Shown here: piece after piece, positions 1-6,333 of the stretch
Layout of the letters: the number at the start of each line of letters is the position of its first letter
Numbering within the stretch: the stretch's first letter is position 1
Assembly (NCBI GenBank): GCA_027022775.1
Contig: JALVXO010000169.1
Location: 1 to 9,313, forward strand
Reading direction: 5' to 3'
DNA: 9,313 nt
Origin: Campylobacteraceae bacterium
GTDB lineage: Bacteria; Campylobacterota; Campylobacteria; Campylobacterales; Sulfurovaceae
Position numbers and translations under genes: made by a program
Notes under the pieces: generated by a model
What the model was told of the DNA's origin: nothing
The model's input: the letters and a program-made list of their open reading frames with translations, nothing else
Databases searched by the model: none

Positions 1-20
1 CTCTTTACTGCCGTTCTATC

Positions 21-48
21 GAGATTCTTCGCTTCGCTCAGAATGACT
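21..48. repeat. Short intergenic hairpin repeat (GAATCTC-type)
   Basis: ATTCT (24-28) pairs with AGAAT (40-44), and the interior GCTTCGC can pair further. The word GATTCTTCGCTTCGCTCAG with its flanks resembles a short intergenic repeat that I recall from many bacterial genomes (reverse strand: CTGAGCGAAGCGAAGAATC). The hairpin is seen directly; membership of a dispersed family is from memory and needs a whole-genome count. Confidence 0.5.
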
Positions 49-136
49 GAAATGGGTAATTTTACAGAAATTTTAACTTTTTTCACAGTCTCTCCCCGAT
101 TGGAATGCATATATTATGCACATTAAACCAGGGTTA

Positions 137-161
137 AGTTCTCATCGAGGACGATGGAACT
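137..161. repeat. Bulged inverted repeat downstream of nifU-like gene
   Basis: AGTTC (137-141) and CATCG (143-147) pair with CGATG (152-156) and GAACT (157-161). This gives ten base pairs with one bulged T at 142 and a four-base loop. It lies about 45 bases beyond the NifU-domain stop codon on that gene's downstream side. No T tract follows on either strand, so an intrinsic terminator is not supported; a dispersed repeat or processed 3' end is equally possible. Confidence 0.4.
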
Positions 162-204
162 AGGTAAATTATCCATTCCTAACCCCTCAATCCTCACCCC
201 TCCT

Positions 205-492
205 TTAACCTCGGTAAATTCCTTCTGGCAGCATGTCTTCTTGTCCTGGGAAGATGCTTTCGACTGTAATTTCAGGATGAATTAACTCTCTTAATCTTTT
301 TTGCACAACCATTTTTGTTGTCATTGTGCTCATGGAACACCCGTTGCATGTTCCGCCAAGCTCTATGTAAATTATGCCTTTTTTAACTCCAAGAAGCCTC
401 ATTGTGCCTTGGTGGGATTTTATGTATTCTTCGATTTTTGGCAAGTAATTTGATGTTGCGATATACAAATCTTCATCAGAAAACGGTATCAT
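205..492 (-). CDS. NifU C-terminal-domain Fe-S protein
   Basis: A 95-residue protein consisting almost entirely of the NifU C-terminal (Nfu-type) domain, which carries or transfers Fe-S clusters in the cytoplasm. The defining CxxC is present as GGTCNGCSMST with Cys49 and Cys52. It is followed by the expected helix (TTKMVVQKRLRELI) and a C-terminal strand (ITVESIF). There is no N-terminal IscU-like scaffold domain and no central 2Fe-2S domain, so this is a stand-alone domain protein, as is common in Campylobacterota. The ATG at 490-492 has an AAGG-type ribosome site about ten bases upstream on the minus strand. The gene is transcribed divergently from the ComF-like gene. The family assignment is firm; its role as cluster carrier rather than main scaffold is inferred from size. 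Confidence 0.9.
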   Translation of the reverse strand: MIPFSDEDLYIATSNYLPKIEEYIKSHQGTMRLLGVKKGIIYIELGGTCNGCSMSTMTTKMVVQKRLRELIHPEITVESIFPGQEDMLPEGIYRG

Positions 493-562
493 AAATATGC
501 CTTTTAGGTTTATTTTGGCAAAATATAACAGAAAAAGATTAAATAAAACTTACGGGAGAAAA
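493..562. promoter_or_regulatory. Divergent promoter region between NifU-domain and ComF-like genes
   Basis: The start chosen for the ComF-like gene leaves 70 AT-rich bases between two divergent genes. TATAAC at 524-529 is a candidate -10 for the plus-strand gene. TATATT on the minus strand (plus 522-527) is a candidate -10 for the NifU-domain gene. The two boxes overlap almost completely, so the two transcripts could compete. No good -35 box was found, which is usual for sigma-70 promoters in this group. The boxes are read by eye only. Confidence 0.35.
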
Positions 563-1156
563 ATGCGCTGTTTTAGTTGTGGAAATCTCTCTTTGGAGCC
601 TGTCTGCAAAAGCTGTCAGCAAGATTTTTTAACGCCTGAAATGATAGAGACTGAAACGGGCAGCCTGGAGGTTGTGAGTTTTTTTGACTACTATCTAACT
701 GTTGAGTTTATAAAAAGCAAATATATATCAAGCGGCTACAGGGTTTATAAATTTTTGGCAAAAAAGTTTTTTGCGCCCTTTATTAGGGCTTATGTTGATC
801 ATCTAGATAATAAAGAGATTTATTTAATCGGGGTGGACGAGAATGTTGACAGGGGTTATTCTAATGTTGCCATTTTAAGCGAATATGGCGCCAGGGGTGC
901 TGGCATAAAAGCGTTGCATGGGGTTTTAAAAGCCAAAAACAAAGTGCAGTATGCCGGGCAGCCTCTGGAGTTTAGACTGCAAAATCCCAGAAATTTTATC
1001 TATACAGGCCCCAAAAATATTAATGCGATTTTAATAGATGACACAACCACAACCGGCACTACGCTGGAAGAGGCCCATAGGGTTTTAAAAGAGCACGGGG
1101 TTAATGTCCACTTTGCCCTCACTGCAGCTATTGCCAAAGAGGGAGTGGATTATTGA
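563..1156 (+). CDS. ComF-family phosphoribosyltransferase-like protein
   Basis: A 197-residue cytoplasmic protein of the ComF family, associated with DNA uptake and transformation in other bacteria. The N-terminus carries a four-cysteine zinc-ribbon pattern, Cys3, Cys6, Cys15 and Cys18 (MRCFSCGN, VCKSC). The C-terminal half is a type I phosphoribosyltransferase fold with the PRPP-binding loop AILIDDTTTTGTTLEEA near residues 155-171. An in-frame ATG exists at 497, but it has no ribosome site and would leave only four bases to the divergent start. The ATG at 563 has GGAG at 555-558 and begins right at the zinc ribbon, so I prefer it. Whether it acts in competence or in another nucleotide-related role cannot be read from the sequence. 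The stop is two bases before the next possible start at 1159. Confidence 0.85.
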   Translation: MRCFSCGNLSLEPVCKSCQQDFLTPEMIETETGSLEVVSFFDYYLTVEFIKSKYISSGYRVYKFLAKKFFAPFIRAYVDHLDNKEIYLIGVDENVDRGYSNVAILSEYGARGAGIKALHGVLKAKNKVQYAGQPLEFRLQNPRNFIYTGPKNINAILIDDTTTTGTTLEEAHRVLKEHGVNVHFALTAAIAKEGVDY

Positions 1157-1158
1157 TA

Positions 1159-1268
1159 ATGGATAAAACTAAAGTACCCTGCAAGCAAACAGTGCGCCCC
1201 AGATTGTACAGTTTTTATTATTTTTTGGTATTATTGCAGTATCTATACCGGTAAAAGCAGGAAGTAGT
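1159..1268 (+). other. Probable 5' part of the small membrane-protein gene, one base out of phase
   Basis: An ATG at 1159, two bases after the ComF-like stop, opens MDKTK and then runs in a frame with no recognisable content. The frame of the downstream membrane protein is open from 1173 and encodes SAPQIVQFLLFFGIIAVSIP, a convincing hydrophobic segment, but has no ATG, GTG or TTG before 1269. One extra A in the run 1171-1173 would join both into a protein of about 90 residues with two membrane helices. This is therefore either a frameshift mutation, a base-calling error in a homopolymer, or chance. The hydrophobic translation is seen; the joining is inference. Confidence 0.45.
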
Positions 1269-1430
1269 ATGCATAAAATGGGATTTTTTGATTATCTTTA
1301 TATAGTTGTTGCAATTCTTTTTGCCTATATGACCTTTTTAATAGTATTAAGAAACTTCCAAAGAAAATTTAATGAAGATGGAGAAAGAATAGATTTGGTT
1401 AAAAAGAAAAAAGAAGAAAAAGAGGTTTAG
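1269..1430 (+). CDS. Small membrane protein of unknown function
   Basis: A 53-residue reading frame, short enough to be easily missed. It begins MHKMGFFDY, has one clear transmembrane helix (YLYIVVAILFAYMTFLIVL) and ends in a charged, lysine- and glutamate-rich tail (KKKKEEKEV), which would face the cytoplasm by the positive-inside rule. AGGAA at 1259-1263 lies five bases before the ATG at 1269; an alternative ATG lies at 1278. It follows the ComF-like gene on the same strand, so co-transcription is likely. I do not recognise a family. The same frame continues upstream with another hydrophobic stretch, so the present start may be a remnant of a longer gene. Confidence 0.5.
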   Translation: MHKMGFFDYLYIVVAILFAYMTFLIVLRNFQRKFNEDGERIDLVKKKKEEKEV

Positions 1431-1465
1431 TTTAAGCATTTTAGGGGGCAGGGTTAACTTTTTTA

Positions 1466-1492
1466 GTTGATTGGTAGACTGGTTAATTGGTA
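1466..1492. repeat. Two direct copies of GTTRATTGGTA
   Basis: GTTGATTGGTA at 1466-1476 recurs as GTTAATTGGTA at 1482-1492, with 16 bases from start to start. The copies sit in a gene-free gap with no other assigned role. They are too short to call an operator with confidence. Confidence 0.35.
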
Positions 1493-1530
1493 TATTTAGT
1501 AAAGGTTTAAATACCCCAATCAATACGCAA

Positions 1531-1569
1531 AATCCGTGGATTCATTCCGCATGGAATGATGGAAATGCG
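1531..1569 (-). repeat. Intergenic hairpin repeat, copy A
   Basis: TCATTCC (1542-1548) pairs with GGAATGA (1553-1559) around a GCAT loop. Read on the minus strand it gives TCATTCC, then GGAAT, then AATCCACGG. This is the same order of words as the interrupted copy at 7191-7356. The continuation GGAATGATGGAAATG also matches GGAATGATGGGAATG beside copy B at 7166-7180 with one difference. It is a degenerate member of a local dispersed repeat family. Confidence 0.55.
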
Positions 1570-1579
1570 TTTTTTGCCG

Positions 1580-1618
1580 GCTTTTGGCTTTATGCTTGCA
1601 GCTTTTAGCTTTTTGCTT
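1580..1618. repeat. AGCTTTT-rich degenerate short repeat
   Basis: The words GGCTTTTGGCTTTA, TGCAGCTTTT and AGCTTTTTGC form an irregular series of GCTTTT units with about ten-base spacing. The reverse strand (AGCTAAAAGCT) resembles the AGCTGAAAGCT series at 7110-7130, which also lies next to a copy of the hairpin repeat. No function is evident. Confidence 0.35.
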
Positions 1619-1666
1619 TATTCTAACTCAAAACCTCCCGCTTAAAACTTCTAATTAACCTAAAAG

Positions 1667-1675
1667 TGATATAAT
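1667..1675 (+). promoter_or_regulatory. Extended -10 promoter of the DUF2018-hemA-proS operon
   Basis: TGATATAAT contains a consensus -10 box (TATAAT, 1670-1675) preceded by TG one base upstream, the extended -10 arrangement. It lies 29 bases before the DUF2018 start codon, so a transcript would begin near 1682 with a short leader carrying AAGGA at 1694-1698. There is no clear -35 box, as is typical in Campylobacterota. Every gene through 7099 follows without a gap large enough for an obvious second promoter, so this may drive the whole run. Confidence 0.6.
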
Positions 1676-1704
1676 TCAGAAAACACAATTATTAAGGAAT
1701 GCGC

Positions 1705-1983
1705 ATGAATATTTTTGATGATGATGATTTTATGGTAACTACGCCAAAAGATAATTTTTTATCTATAATAAAAACAGCAAACGAGAATATTGTAGCAAAT
1801 GAGCTTGAAAAAATGTTTGCAAGGCTTGCTTATGCAGAAAAACTGCTAGAAGAGCACGGATTAGAAGAGCAGTATGAGGGCGGGCTGAAGGCTTTTGAGT
1901 TTACTGACCCCAAAGAGTATGAAAACAGAGTAAACTCTCTTTTTATCGAAACAGTAGGCAATATTGTAACACAGTGTGAATAG
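1705..1983 (+). CDS. DUF2018 family protein (H. pylori HP0242-like)
   Basis: A 92-residue, probably all-helical cytoplasmic protein. It begins MNIFDDDDFM and has a central amphipathic helix (ELEKMFARLAYAEKLLEEHG, residues 33-52) followed by a helix near the C-terminus (PKEYENRVNSLFIETVGNIV). Length and position upstream of a polyprenyl synthase and hemA match HP0242 of H. pylori, the DUF2018 representative, whose crystal structure is a dimer with intertwined, pseudo-knotted chains. No biochemical function is established as far as I know. An ATG at 1699 would place AAGGA directly against the start codon; the ATG at 1705 leaves six bases and is preferred. The gene ends eight bases before the next start. 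Family assignment rests on length, pattern and synteny rather than an alignment. Confidence 0.75.
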   Translation: MNIFDDDDFMVTTPKDNFLSIIKTANENIVANELEKMFARLAYAEKLLEEHGLEEQYEGGLKAFEFTDPKEYENRVNSLFIETVGNIVTQCE

Positions 1984-1991
1984 GATTTGCA

Positions 1992-2888
1992 GTGCTGGAA
2001 GCGGTAGAGAGACAGATAGAGCAGTTTGTTAAAAGTTTAAACGAAAAAGATATTCAAAGAGCTATTGCCAAAATTCCTGCCGGCAAAAGGCTGCGGGCAA
2101 AACTGATGCTAGAGATTGCCGGAACGTCGCCAAGCGTTATTAAAAGCGCTGCAATTGTAGAGATGATTCACGCTGCAAGCCTGCTGCATGATGATGTTAT
2201 AGATGATGCTTACACAAGACGGGGAGTTGCTTCTATAAATGCAATTTACGGCAATAAAAGCGCAATTATGATTGGCGATATCCTCTATTCGAAAGCTTTT
2301 TACGAACTTGTTGATATAGACAGATTTGTTGCAAAAGTTATCTCTAATGCGGTTGTTCAGTTAAGCATTGGGGAGCGTAAAGATGTATATATGGGTGAAA
2401 AATTTAACAGCAGCAGGGATGATTATATAACTATGATATACCAAAAAACTGCCGCATTAATAGAGGCTGCTGCAGAATCTGCTGCGATTTTGGCGGGCAA
2501 AAACAGAGAGATTTACAGAGTTTACGGCAAAAATCTCGGAATCGCTTTCCAGATGATAGATGACATTTTGGATGTTATTTCTGATTCTAAAACCCTCGGC
2601 AAGCCGGCACTAAACGATTATAAAGAGGGCAAAACAACCCTGCCGTATATCTATCTTTATGAAGTGCTGAGCGAAAATGAAAAGCAAAAACTGCTTGCAA
2701 TGCATAAAAAAGAGTTAAAACCGCAGGAGCAGGCGTGGATTTTAGAGCAGATGAAAAAGCACAATATTATCCAAAAGTGCAAAGATGAGGCGCTAGCGCT
2801 TGTAAATAAAGCGGTAGAGCTTATGCAGAGAGCCGGAGAGAAAGGGTTGGAGCAGATTGCTATTAAAATGGTCGACAGGAGCTTTTAA
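1992..2888 (+). CDS. Polyprenyl diphosphate synthase (quinone side chain)
   Basis: A 298-residue trans-isoprenyl diphosphate synthase that condenses isopentenyl diphosphate onto an allylic primer. It shows GKRLRAKLML (residues 31-40), the first aspartate-rich motif HDDVIDD with Asp67, Asp68 and Asp71, TRRG at 75-78, and the second motif DDILD at 190-194 followed by the GKPALNDYKEGKTTLP block. The residue five positions before the first motif is a small Ala, which in this family permits long products. An octaprenyl-type (menaquinone tail) enzyme, like the H. pylori homologue, is thus more likely than a farnesyl synthase, but chain length is inferred. The start is GTG at 1992 with AGGA at 1982-1985 overlapping the upstream stop. 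The stop abuts the hemA start with no spacer, implying coupled translation. Confidence 0.9.
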   Translation: MLEAVERQIEQFVKSLNEKDIQRAIAKIPAGKRLRAKLMLEIAGTSPSVIKSAAIVEMIHAASLLHDDVIDDAYTRRGVASINAIYGNKSAIMIGDILYSKAFYELVDIDRFVAKVISNAVVQLSIGERKDVYMGEKFNSSRDDYITMIYQKTAALIEAAAESAAILAGKNREIYRVYGKNLGIAFQMIDDILDVISDSKTLGKPALNDYKEGKTTLPYIYLYEVLSENEKQKLLAMHKKELKPQEQAWILEQMKKHNIIQKCKDEALALVNKAVELMQRAGEKGLEQIAIKMVDRSF

Positions 2889-4181
2889 GTGTATTATCAA
2901 ATTGTCAGTTTTAATTACAAACACTGTTCGCTGGAGCAAAGAGAATCGGTTGCTTTTAAAAATGAGCAAGAGATTAAAGAGTTTTTAAATCTTTTAACCG
3001 ATTTCGATTTTATTCTCGAAGCGTTTGTAATTAACACTTGCAACCGCGTTGAAATTGTGGTTGTAAGCCGCGATAACTTTGCAACATACCATGCTATTTT
3101 GGGACTTTTGAGCAAAACCAAAGGGGTCAATTTTTACGAATTGGAAAAGAGTGCGCTGCGCTTTGAAGAGGAAGAGGCGATAGAGCACTTTTTTAATGTT
3201 GTCTCCTCTTTAGACTCTATGGTAGTAGGAGAAGCCCAGATTACGGGGCAGGTTAAAGATGCCTTTAAGATATCTTACAATAACGGCACTGCCGGCAAAG
3301 AGTTAAACAGGCTTTTAAGTTTTGCCGTTAAGTGCGCTGCAGATGTTAGAACCTCTACTAAAATTTCGGAGCATCCTATCTCTATAGCTTCTGTTGCAGT
3401 AACCCAGGCAGAAGAGGATTTAGAGAGTTTAAGCGGTATGATTGCACTGGTTATTGGAACTGGAGAAATGGGCAAACTGGCAGCCAAGCATCTTTTAAGG
3501 GCAGGTGCAGAGGTTGTGCTGGTTTCTAGAAACAGAGAAAATGCAGTAGCCCTGCAAGAGGAGCTTGGAGAGAATGTTAAGGTGGGAACATTTGAGAAGC
3601 TGCCTGTTTATATTAATAAATATAGACTTCTTTTTAGCGCAACCGCTTCCAAAGAACCGATAATTACTAAAGAAATGGTAGAACCTAAAAATATGAAACG
3701 GCTCTGGTTTGATATGGCAATCCCCAGGGATATCGACAATACCATTGCAGACAATTCAATAAAAATCTATTTTATCGATGACTTAAAAGAGATTTCTAAA
3801 AACAACCATGCGTTGCGAAAAGAGCAGGCGATTATTGCAGCAGATATTGTTAAGCGCTATAAAGATGATTTTTTAAGATGGCTGCAGGCGCTCTCTGTTG
3901 AGCCTGTAATCAAACAGATGAGGCTCGATATTTTAAAACTTGTGCAGAGTGAAGTTGAGAGGGTAATAAAAAAAGGTTACCTGCCAAAAGAGTATGAAGA
4001 GAATATAAAATATATGGGGGTTCAGATGTTCGATAAATTCCTGCATCTGCCCACAAAAACAATGCGCCGCCTCTCTAAAGAGAGCGAAGGAGGCGCATAT
4101 ATCGATGCGATTAAAGAGATTTTCCAAATCGATACCGACAATATAGACCCGCAAATTTACAAAAAGGACAGTAAAAGATGA
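2889..4181 (+). CDS. hemA: Glutamyl-tRNA reductase
   Basis: A 430-residue enzyme that reduces glutamyl-tRNA to glutamate-1-semialdehyde with NADPH, the first committed step of C5-pathway tetrapyrrole synthesis. The catalytic cysteine is Cys51 in INTCNRVEIV. His100 and the SLDSMVVGEAQITGQVK signature (residues 107-123) are present. The nucleotide-binding domain shows VIGTGEMGKLAAKHL (about 188-202), and the C-terminal helical dimerisation domain runs from about 320 to the end. Start is GTG at 2889, immediately after the previous stop, with AGGAG at 2877-2881. The stop overlaps the proS start as ATGA. There is no leader before hemA, so control by a 5' riboswitch is not supported here. Any heme feedback would act on the protein or on the operon promoter. 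Confidence 0.97.
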   Translation: MYYQIVSFNYKHCSLEQRESVAFKNEQEIKEFLNLLTDFDFILEAFVINTCNRVEIVVVSRDNFATYHAILGLLSKTKGVNFYELEKSALRFEEEEAIEHFFNVVSSLDSMVVGEAQITGQVKDAFKISYNNGTAGKELNRLLSFAVKCAADVRTSTKISEHPISIASVAVTQAEEDLESLSGMIALVIGTGEMGKLAAKHLLRAGAEVVLVSRNRENAVALQEELGENVKVGTFEKLPVYINKYRLLFSATASKEPIITKEMVEPKNMKRLWFDMAIPRDIDNTIADNSIKIYFIDDLKEISKNNHALRKEQAIIAADIVKRYKDDFLRWLQALSVEPVIKQMRLDILKLVQSEVERVIKKGYLPKEYEENIKYMGVQMFDKFLHLPTKTMRRLSKESEGGAYIDAIKEIFQIDTDNIDPQIYKKDSKR

Positions 4182-5902
4182 GATTTTCCGAAGCTTTTAT
4201 ATACACTTTAAAAGAGGCGCCAAGCGATGCGGTGCTTCCAAGCCACATTTACCTGATTAGAGGGGGCTTTGTACAGAGTGTCGGCGCCGGGCTTTATAAC
4301 TTTTTGCCGCTTGGCAAGAGAGTTTTAGACAAAGTGCGTACTGTTATTAAAGAGGAGCTTGACAATGCCGGCTGCCAAGAGGTCGATTTGGCTTTTGTGA
4401 CCCCTAGCGAACTGTGGAAAGAGAGCGGCAGATATGAGAAATACGGCAAAGAGCTTTTGAGGTTTAAAGACAGAAAAGATGCCGAGTATGTTTTGGGGCC
4501 TACTCACGAAGAGATGATGGTAAACCTTGCGCGCGCTTATTTAAAAAGCTATAAGCAGCTGCCGGTTAACCTTTATCAGATTAAAACCAAATTCCGCGAT
4601 GAAATAAGACCGCGTTTTGGGCTTATGAGAGGGCGCGAATTTTTAATGAAAGATGGCTACAGTTTCCATAAAGATGAAGAGTCGATGATTAAAGACGGCT
4701 TTGAAAAGATGGAAAAAACCTATAGCAAAATTTTTAACCGTCTGGGGCTGGATTTTAGGATTGTAGAGGCAGACAGCGGGGCAATTGGCGGAAGCGGAAG
4801 CAAAGAGTTTATGGTGCTTGCCGAGAGTGGAGAAGATACAATTGTGGTTTGCGAAGAGTGCGAATATGGCGCAAATATCGAAGCTGCAGTAAGGGCAAAT
4901 CCAAAAGCTCCGCATGAAGCCAATGAAGAGTATGAAAAACCGGAAATGGTTTTTGGAAAATTTTTAACCCCTGATGTTAAAACAATTGAAGAGTTGAGTG
5001 AATTTTTCCTTATAGACCCGTATTACCTGCTTAAAGTTGTGGCTAAAAAGGCTCTGTATGATGGCGGTGAAGAGAAAATCGTGCTTTTTGGAATTAGAGG
5101 AAGCGACGAATTGCAAGAGGTTAAAGCGTGCAATGCCGTAGATGCAAACGAACTGGCTGATGTAAGCGATGAAGAGTTAGAAAATGCCGGGCTGGTGCCT
5201 GGATTTATGGGTCCAAAAGATTTGCCAAAAGAAATAACTTTTATTGCTGATAAGCTTCTTGAGGGCGAAGAGTCTGTAATTGCCGGGGCTAATGAGAAGG
5301 ATTACCATTTTGTCGGACTGAATTTAAAAGAGTTAAACTTAACATATAAAGATTTGGCAGAAGTAAAAGAGGGGGATGCTTGCGCTAAATGCGGCGGAAA
5401 ACTCAAATACACAAAAGGTATAGAAGTTGGCCATATATTCCAGCTTGGAACAAGATACAGCGCTCCGATGAAAGCTGAATTCCTGGATGAAAACGGCAAA
5501 TCGAAACCTTATGTAATGGGAACTTACGGCATTGGGGTTTCTAGGCTGCTTGCAGCTATAATCGAACAGCACCATGACGAAAAAGGCCCTATCTGGACAA
5601 AAGAGAGCGCTCCGTTTGATTTGGAGATAATTGTTTCCAATATCAAAAAAGAGCAAGAGCTCCAAACCGGCAAAAAGCTTTACGAAGAGTTAAGCAAAAA
5701 TTTTGATGTGCTTTTAGATGACAGAAAAGAGCGCTTCGGGTTTAAAATGAACGATTACGAACTGCTTGGCATTCCGTATGCCATAATTGTTGGCAAAAAG
5801 ATTCAAGACGGCATAGTAGAGATTGTCGATAGAAAAACTTTGCAAAAACAAGAGGTCAAAGCAGACGAAGCTGTTGAAAAAATTAAAGGATTGTTAGCCT
5901 GA
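4178..5902 (+). CDS. proS: Prolyl-tRNA synthetase, bacterial type with editing domain
   Basis: A 574-residue class II synthetase that charges tRNA-Pro in the cytoplasm. Class II motif 1 lies in PLGKRVLDKVRTVIKEEL (45-61). Motif 2 is FRDEIRPRFGLMRGREFLMK (139-158), and motif 3 is GTYGIGVSRLLAAIIEQ (448-464). Between motifs 2 and 3, residues about 225-405 form the YbaK-like INS editing domain that clears mischarged alanyl-tRNA-Pro; its YYLLKVVAKK strand carries a lysine near 286 where the essential INS lysine is expected. The C-terminal anticodon-binding domain contains DDRKERFGFKMNDYELLGIP. A CAKCGG motif precedes motif 3. The length is normal and no key residue is missing. The start overlaps hemA by four bases (AAGGA at 4164-4168) and the end overlaps fxsA by one base. 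Confidence 0.97.
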   Translation: MRFSEAFIYTLKEAPSDAVLPSHIYLIRGGFVQSVGAGLYNFLPLGKRVLDKVRTVIKEELDNAGCQEVDLAFVTPSELWKESGRYEKYGKELLRFKDRKDAEYVLGPTHEEMMVNLARAYLKSYKQLPVNLYQIKTKFRDEIRPRFGLMRGREFLMKDGYSFHKDEESMIKDGFEKMEKTYSKIFNRLGLDFRIVEADSGAIGGSGSKEFMVLAESGEDTIVVCEECEYGANIEAAVRANPKAPHEANEEYEKPEMVFGKFLTPDVKTIEELSEFFLIDPYYLLKVVAKKALYDGGEEKIVLFGIRGSDELQEVKACNAVDANELADVSDEELENAGLVPGFMGPKDLPKEITFIADKLLEGEESVIAGANEKDYHFVGLNLKELNLTYKDLAEVKEGDACAKCGGKLKYTKGIEVGHIFQLGTRYSAPMKAEFLDENGKSKPYVMGTYGIGVSRLLAAIIEQHHDEKGPIWTKESAPFDLEIIVSNIKKEQELQTGKKLYEELSKNFDVLLDDRKERFGFKMNDYELLGIPYAIIVGKKIQDGIVEIVDRKTLQKQEVKADEAVEKIKGLLA

Positions 5903-6333
5903 TGCTTTTTTTAATTGTAGGATATTTTATAGTTGAACTTTTAGCCTCTATAAAGGTTGGAATTACCATAGGGTTTGGCTGGAGCGTTATCTGGGTTGTT
6001 GCCACTTCGGTTTTGGGCGCAATACTGCTGCGCCTCTCCCCTTATGCGATTATGGATACCTTTAACAATCTGGCTTTTAAAAAGTTTGATATTATTAGCG
6101 CCCAAAATGCGGCAATTGCTTATATTCTAGGAGCGATACTTTTAATAATACCTGGAGTTTTTAGTGATATTTTGGGAGTAATTTTGCTTTTATACACAAT
6201 TTATTTAAGAATATTTGCTAAAATACCGGATGATATTAATCATTTTAATAATAAAAATAAAGGAGACAGTGATGTCATTGATGTTGAAATTATCGACAGC
6301 AGTTCTAGCGACCACTCTGCTAGCAAGCGCTAA
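5902..6333 (+). CDS. fxsA: FxsA-family inner-membrane protein
   Basis: A 143-residue polytopic membrane protein of the FxsA family; E. coli FxsA is known for lessening exclusion of phage T7 by the F plasmid, and its normal role is unclear. Hydrophobic segments lie at about residues 1-17, 21-45 and 68-107. The last contains the family hallmark LGAILLIIPGVFSDILGVIL. The hydrophilic tail ends DSDVIDVEIIDSSSSDHSASKR, where the VIDVE(I/V)I pattern is typical of the family, so the overlapping 3' end is real coding sequence. The ATG overlaps the proS stop as TGATG, and AAGGA lies at 5886-5890. The final 62 bases also encode the start of the next gene in another frame. Confidence 0.9.
   Translation: MLFLIVGYFIVELLASIKVGITIGFGWSVIWVVATSVLGAILLRLSPYAIMDTFNNLAFKKFDIISAQNAAIAYILGAILLIIPGVFSDILGVILLLYTIYLRIFAKIPDDINHFNNKNKGDSDVIDVEIIDSSSSDHSASKR

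Larger units (their letters stand above)
1..204. other. Non-coding left flank with hairpin repeats
   Basis: No reading frame here resembles a gene and no tRNA or rRNA is visible. The stretch lies downstream of the minus-strand NifU-domain gene. It contains two separate hairpins listed below, a small palindrome TGCATA-tat-TATGCA at 106-120, and a C-rich tract (181-203) in which CCCCT recurs. The text around 161-174 and 211-222 shares the word GGTAAATT. It reads like eroded intergenic repeat sequence. Confidence 0.6.
1431..1704. other. Intergenic region with repeats and operon promoter
   Basis: A gap of about 270 bases between the small membrane-protein gene and the DUF2018 gene. It holds the direct repeat, hairpin repeat copy A, the GCTTTT series, and near its right end the promoter listed separately. 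I see no open frame with plausible protein content and no structured RNA gene. Confidence 0.55.

Noticed and set aside
497..562. Longer N-terminus for the ComF-like protein starting at 497
   Set aside because: There is no ribosome site before 497, it would almost touch the divergent start, and the 22 extra residues precede the normal zinc-ribbon beginning; 563 has GGAG at the right distance.
1699..1704. DUF2018 start at the ATG at 1699
   Set aside because: AAGGA ends at 1698, giving no spacing; the in-frame ATG at 1705 is six bases away and gives the family's 92-residue length.
4643..4923. Minus-strand frames inside proS, and similar antisense frames in hemA, hemC and the Dsb-like gene
   Set aside because: They lie wholly within strongly conserved genes, have no ribosome sites or family resemblance, and mirror the codon pattern of the sense gene.
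6215..6271. Longer form of the Dsb-like protein starting at 6215
   Set aside because: It would place a lysine-interrupted hydrophobic stretch ahead of a clear signal peptide, and AGGAG at 6261-6265 points to 6272.
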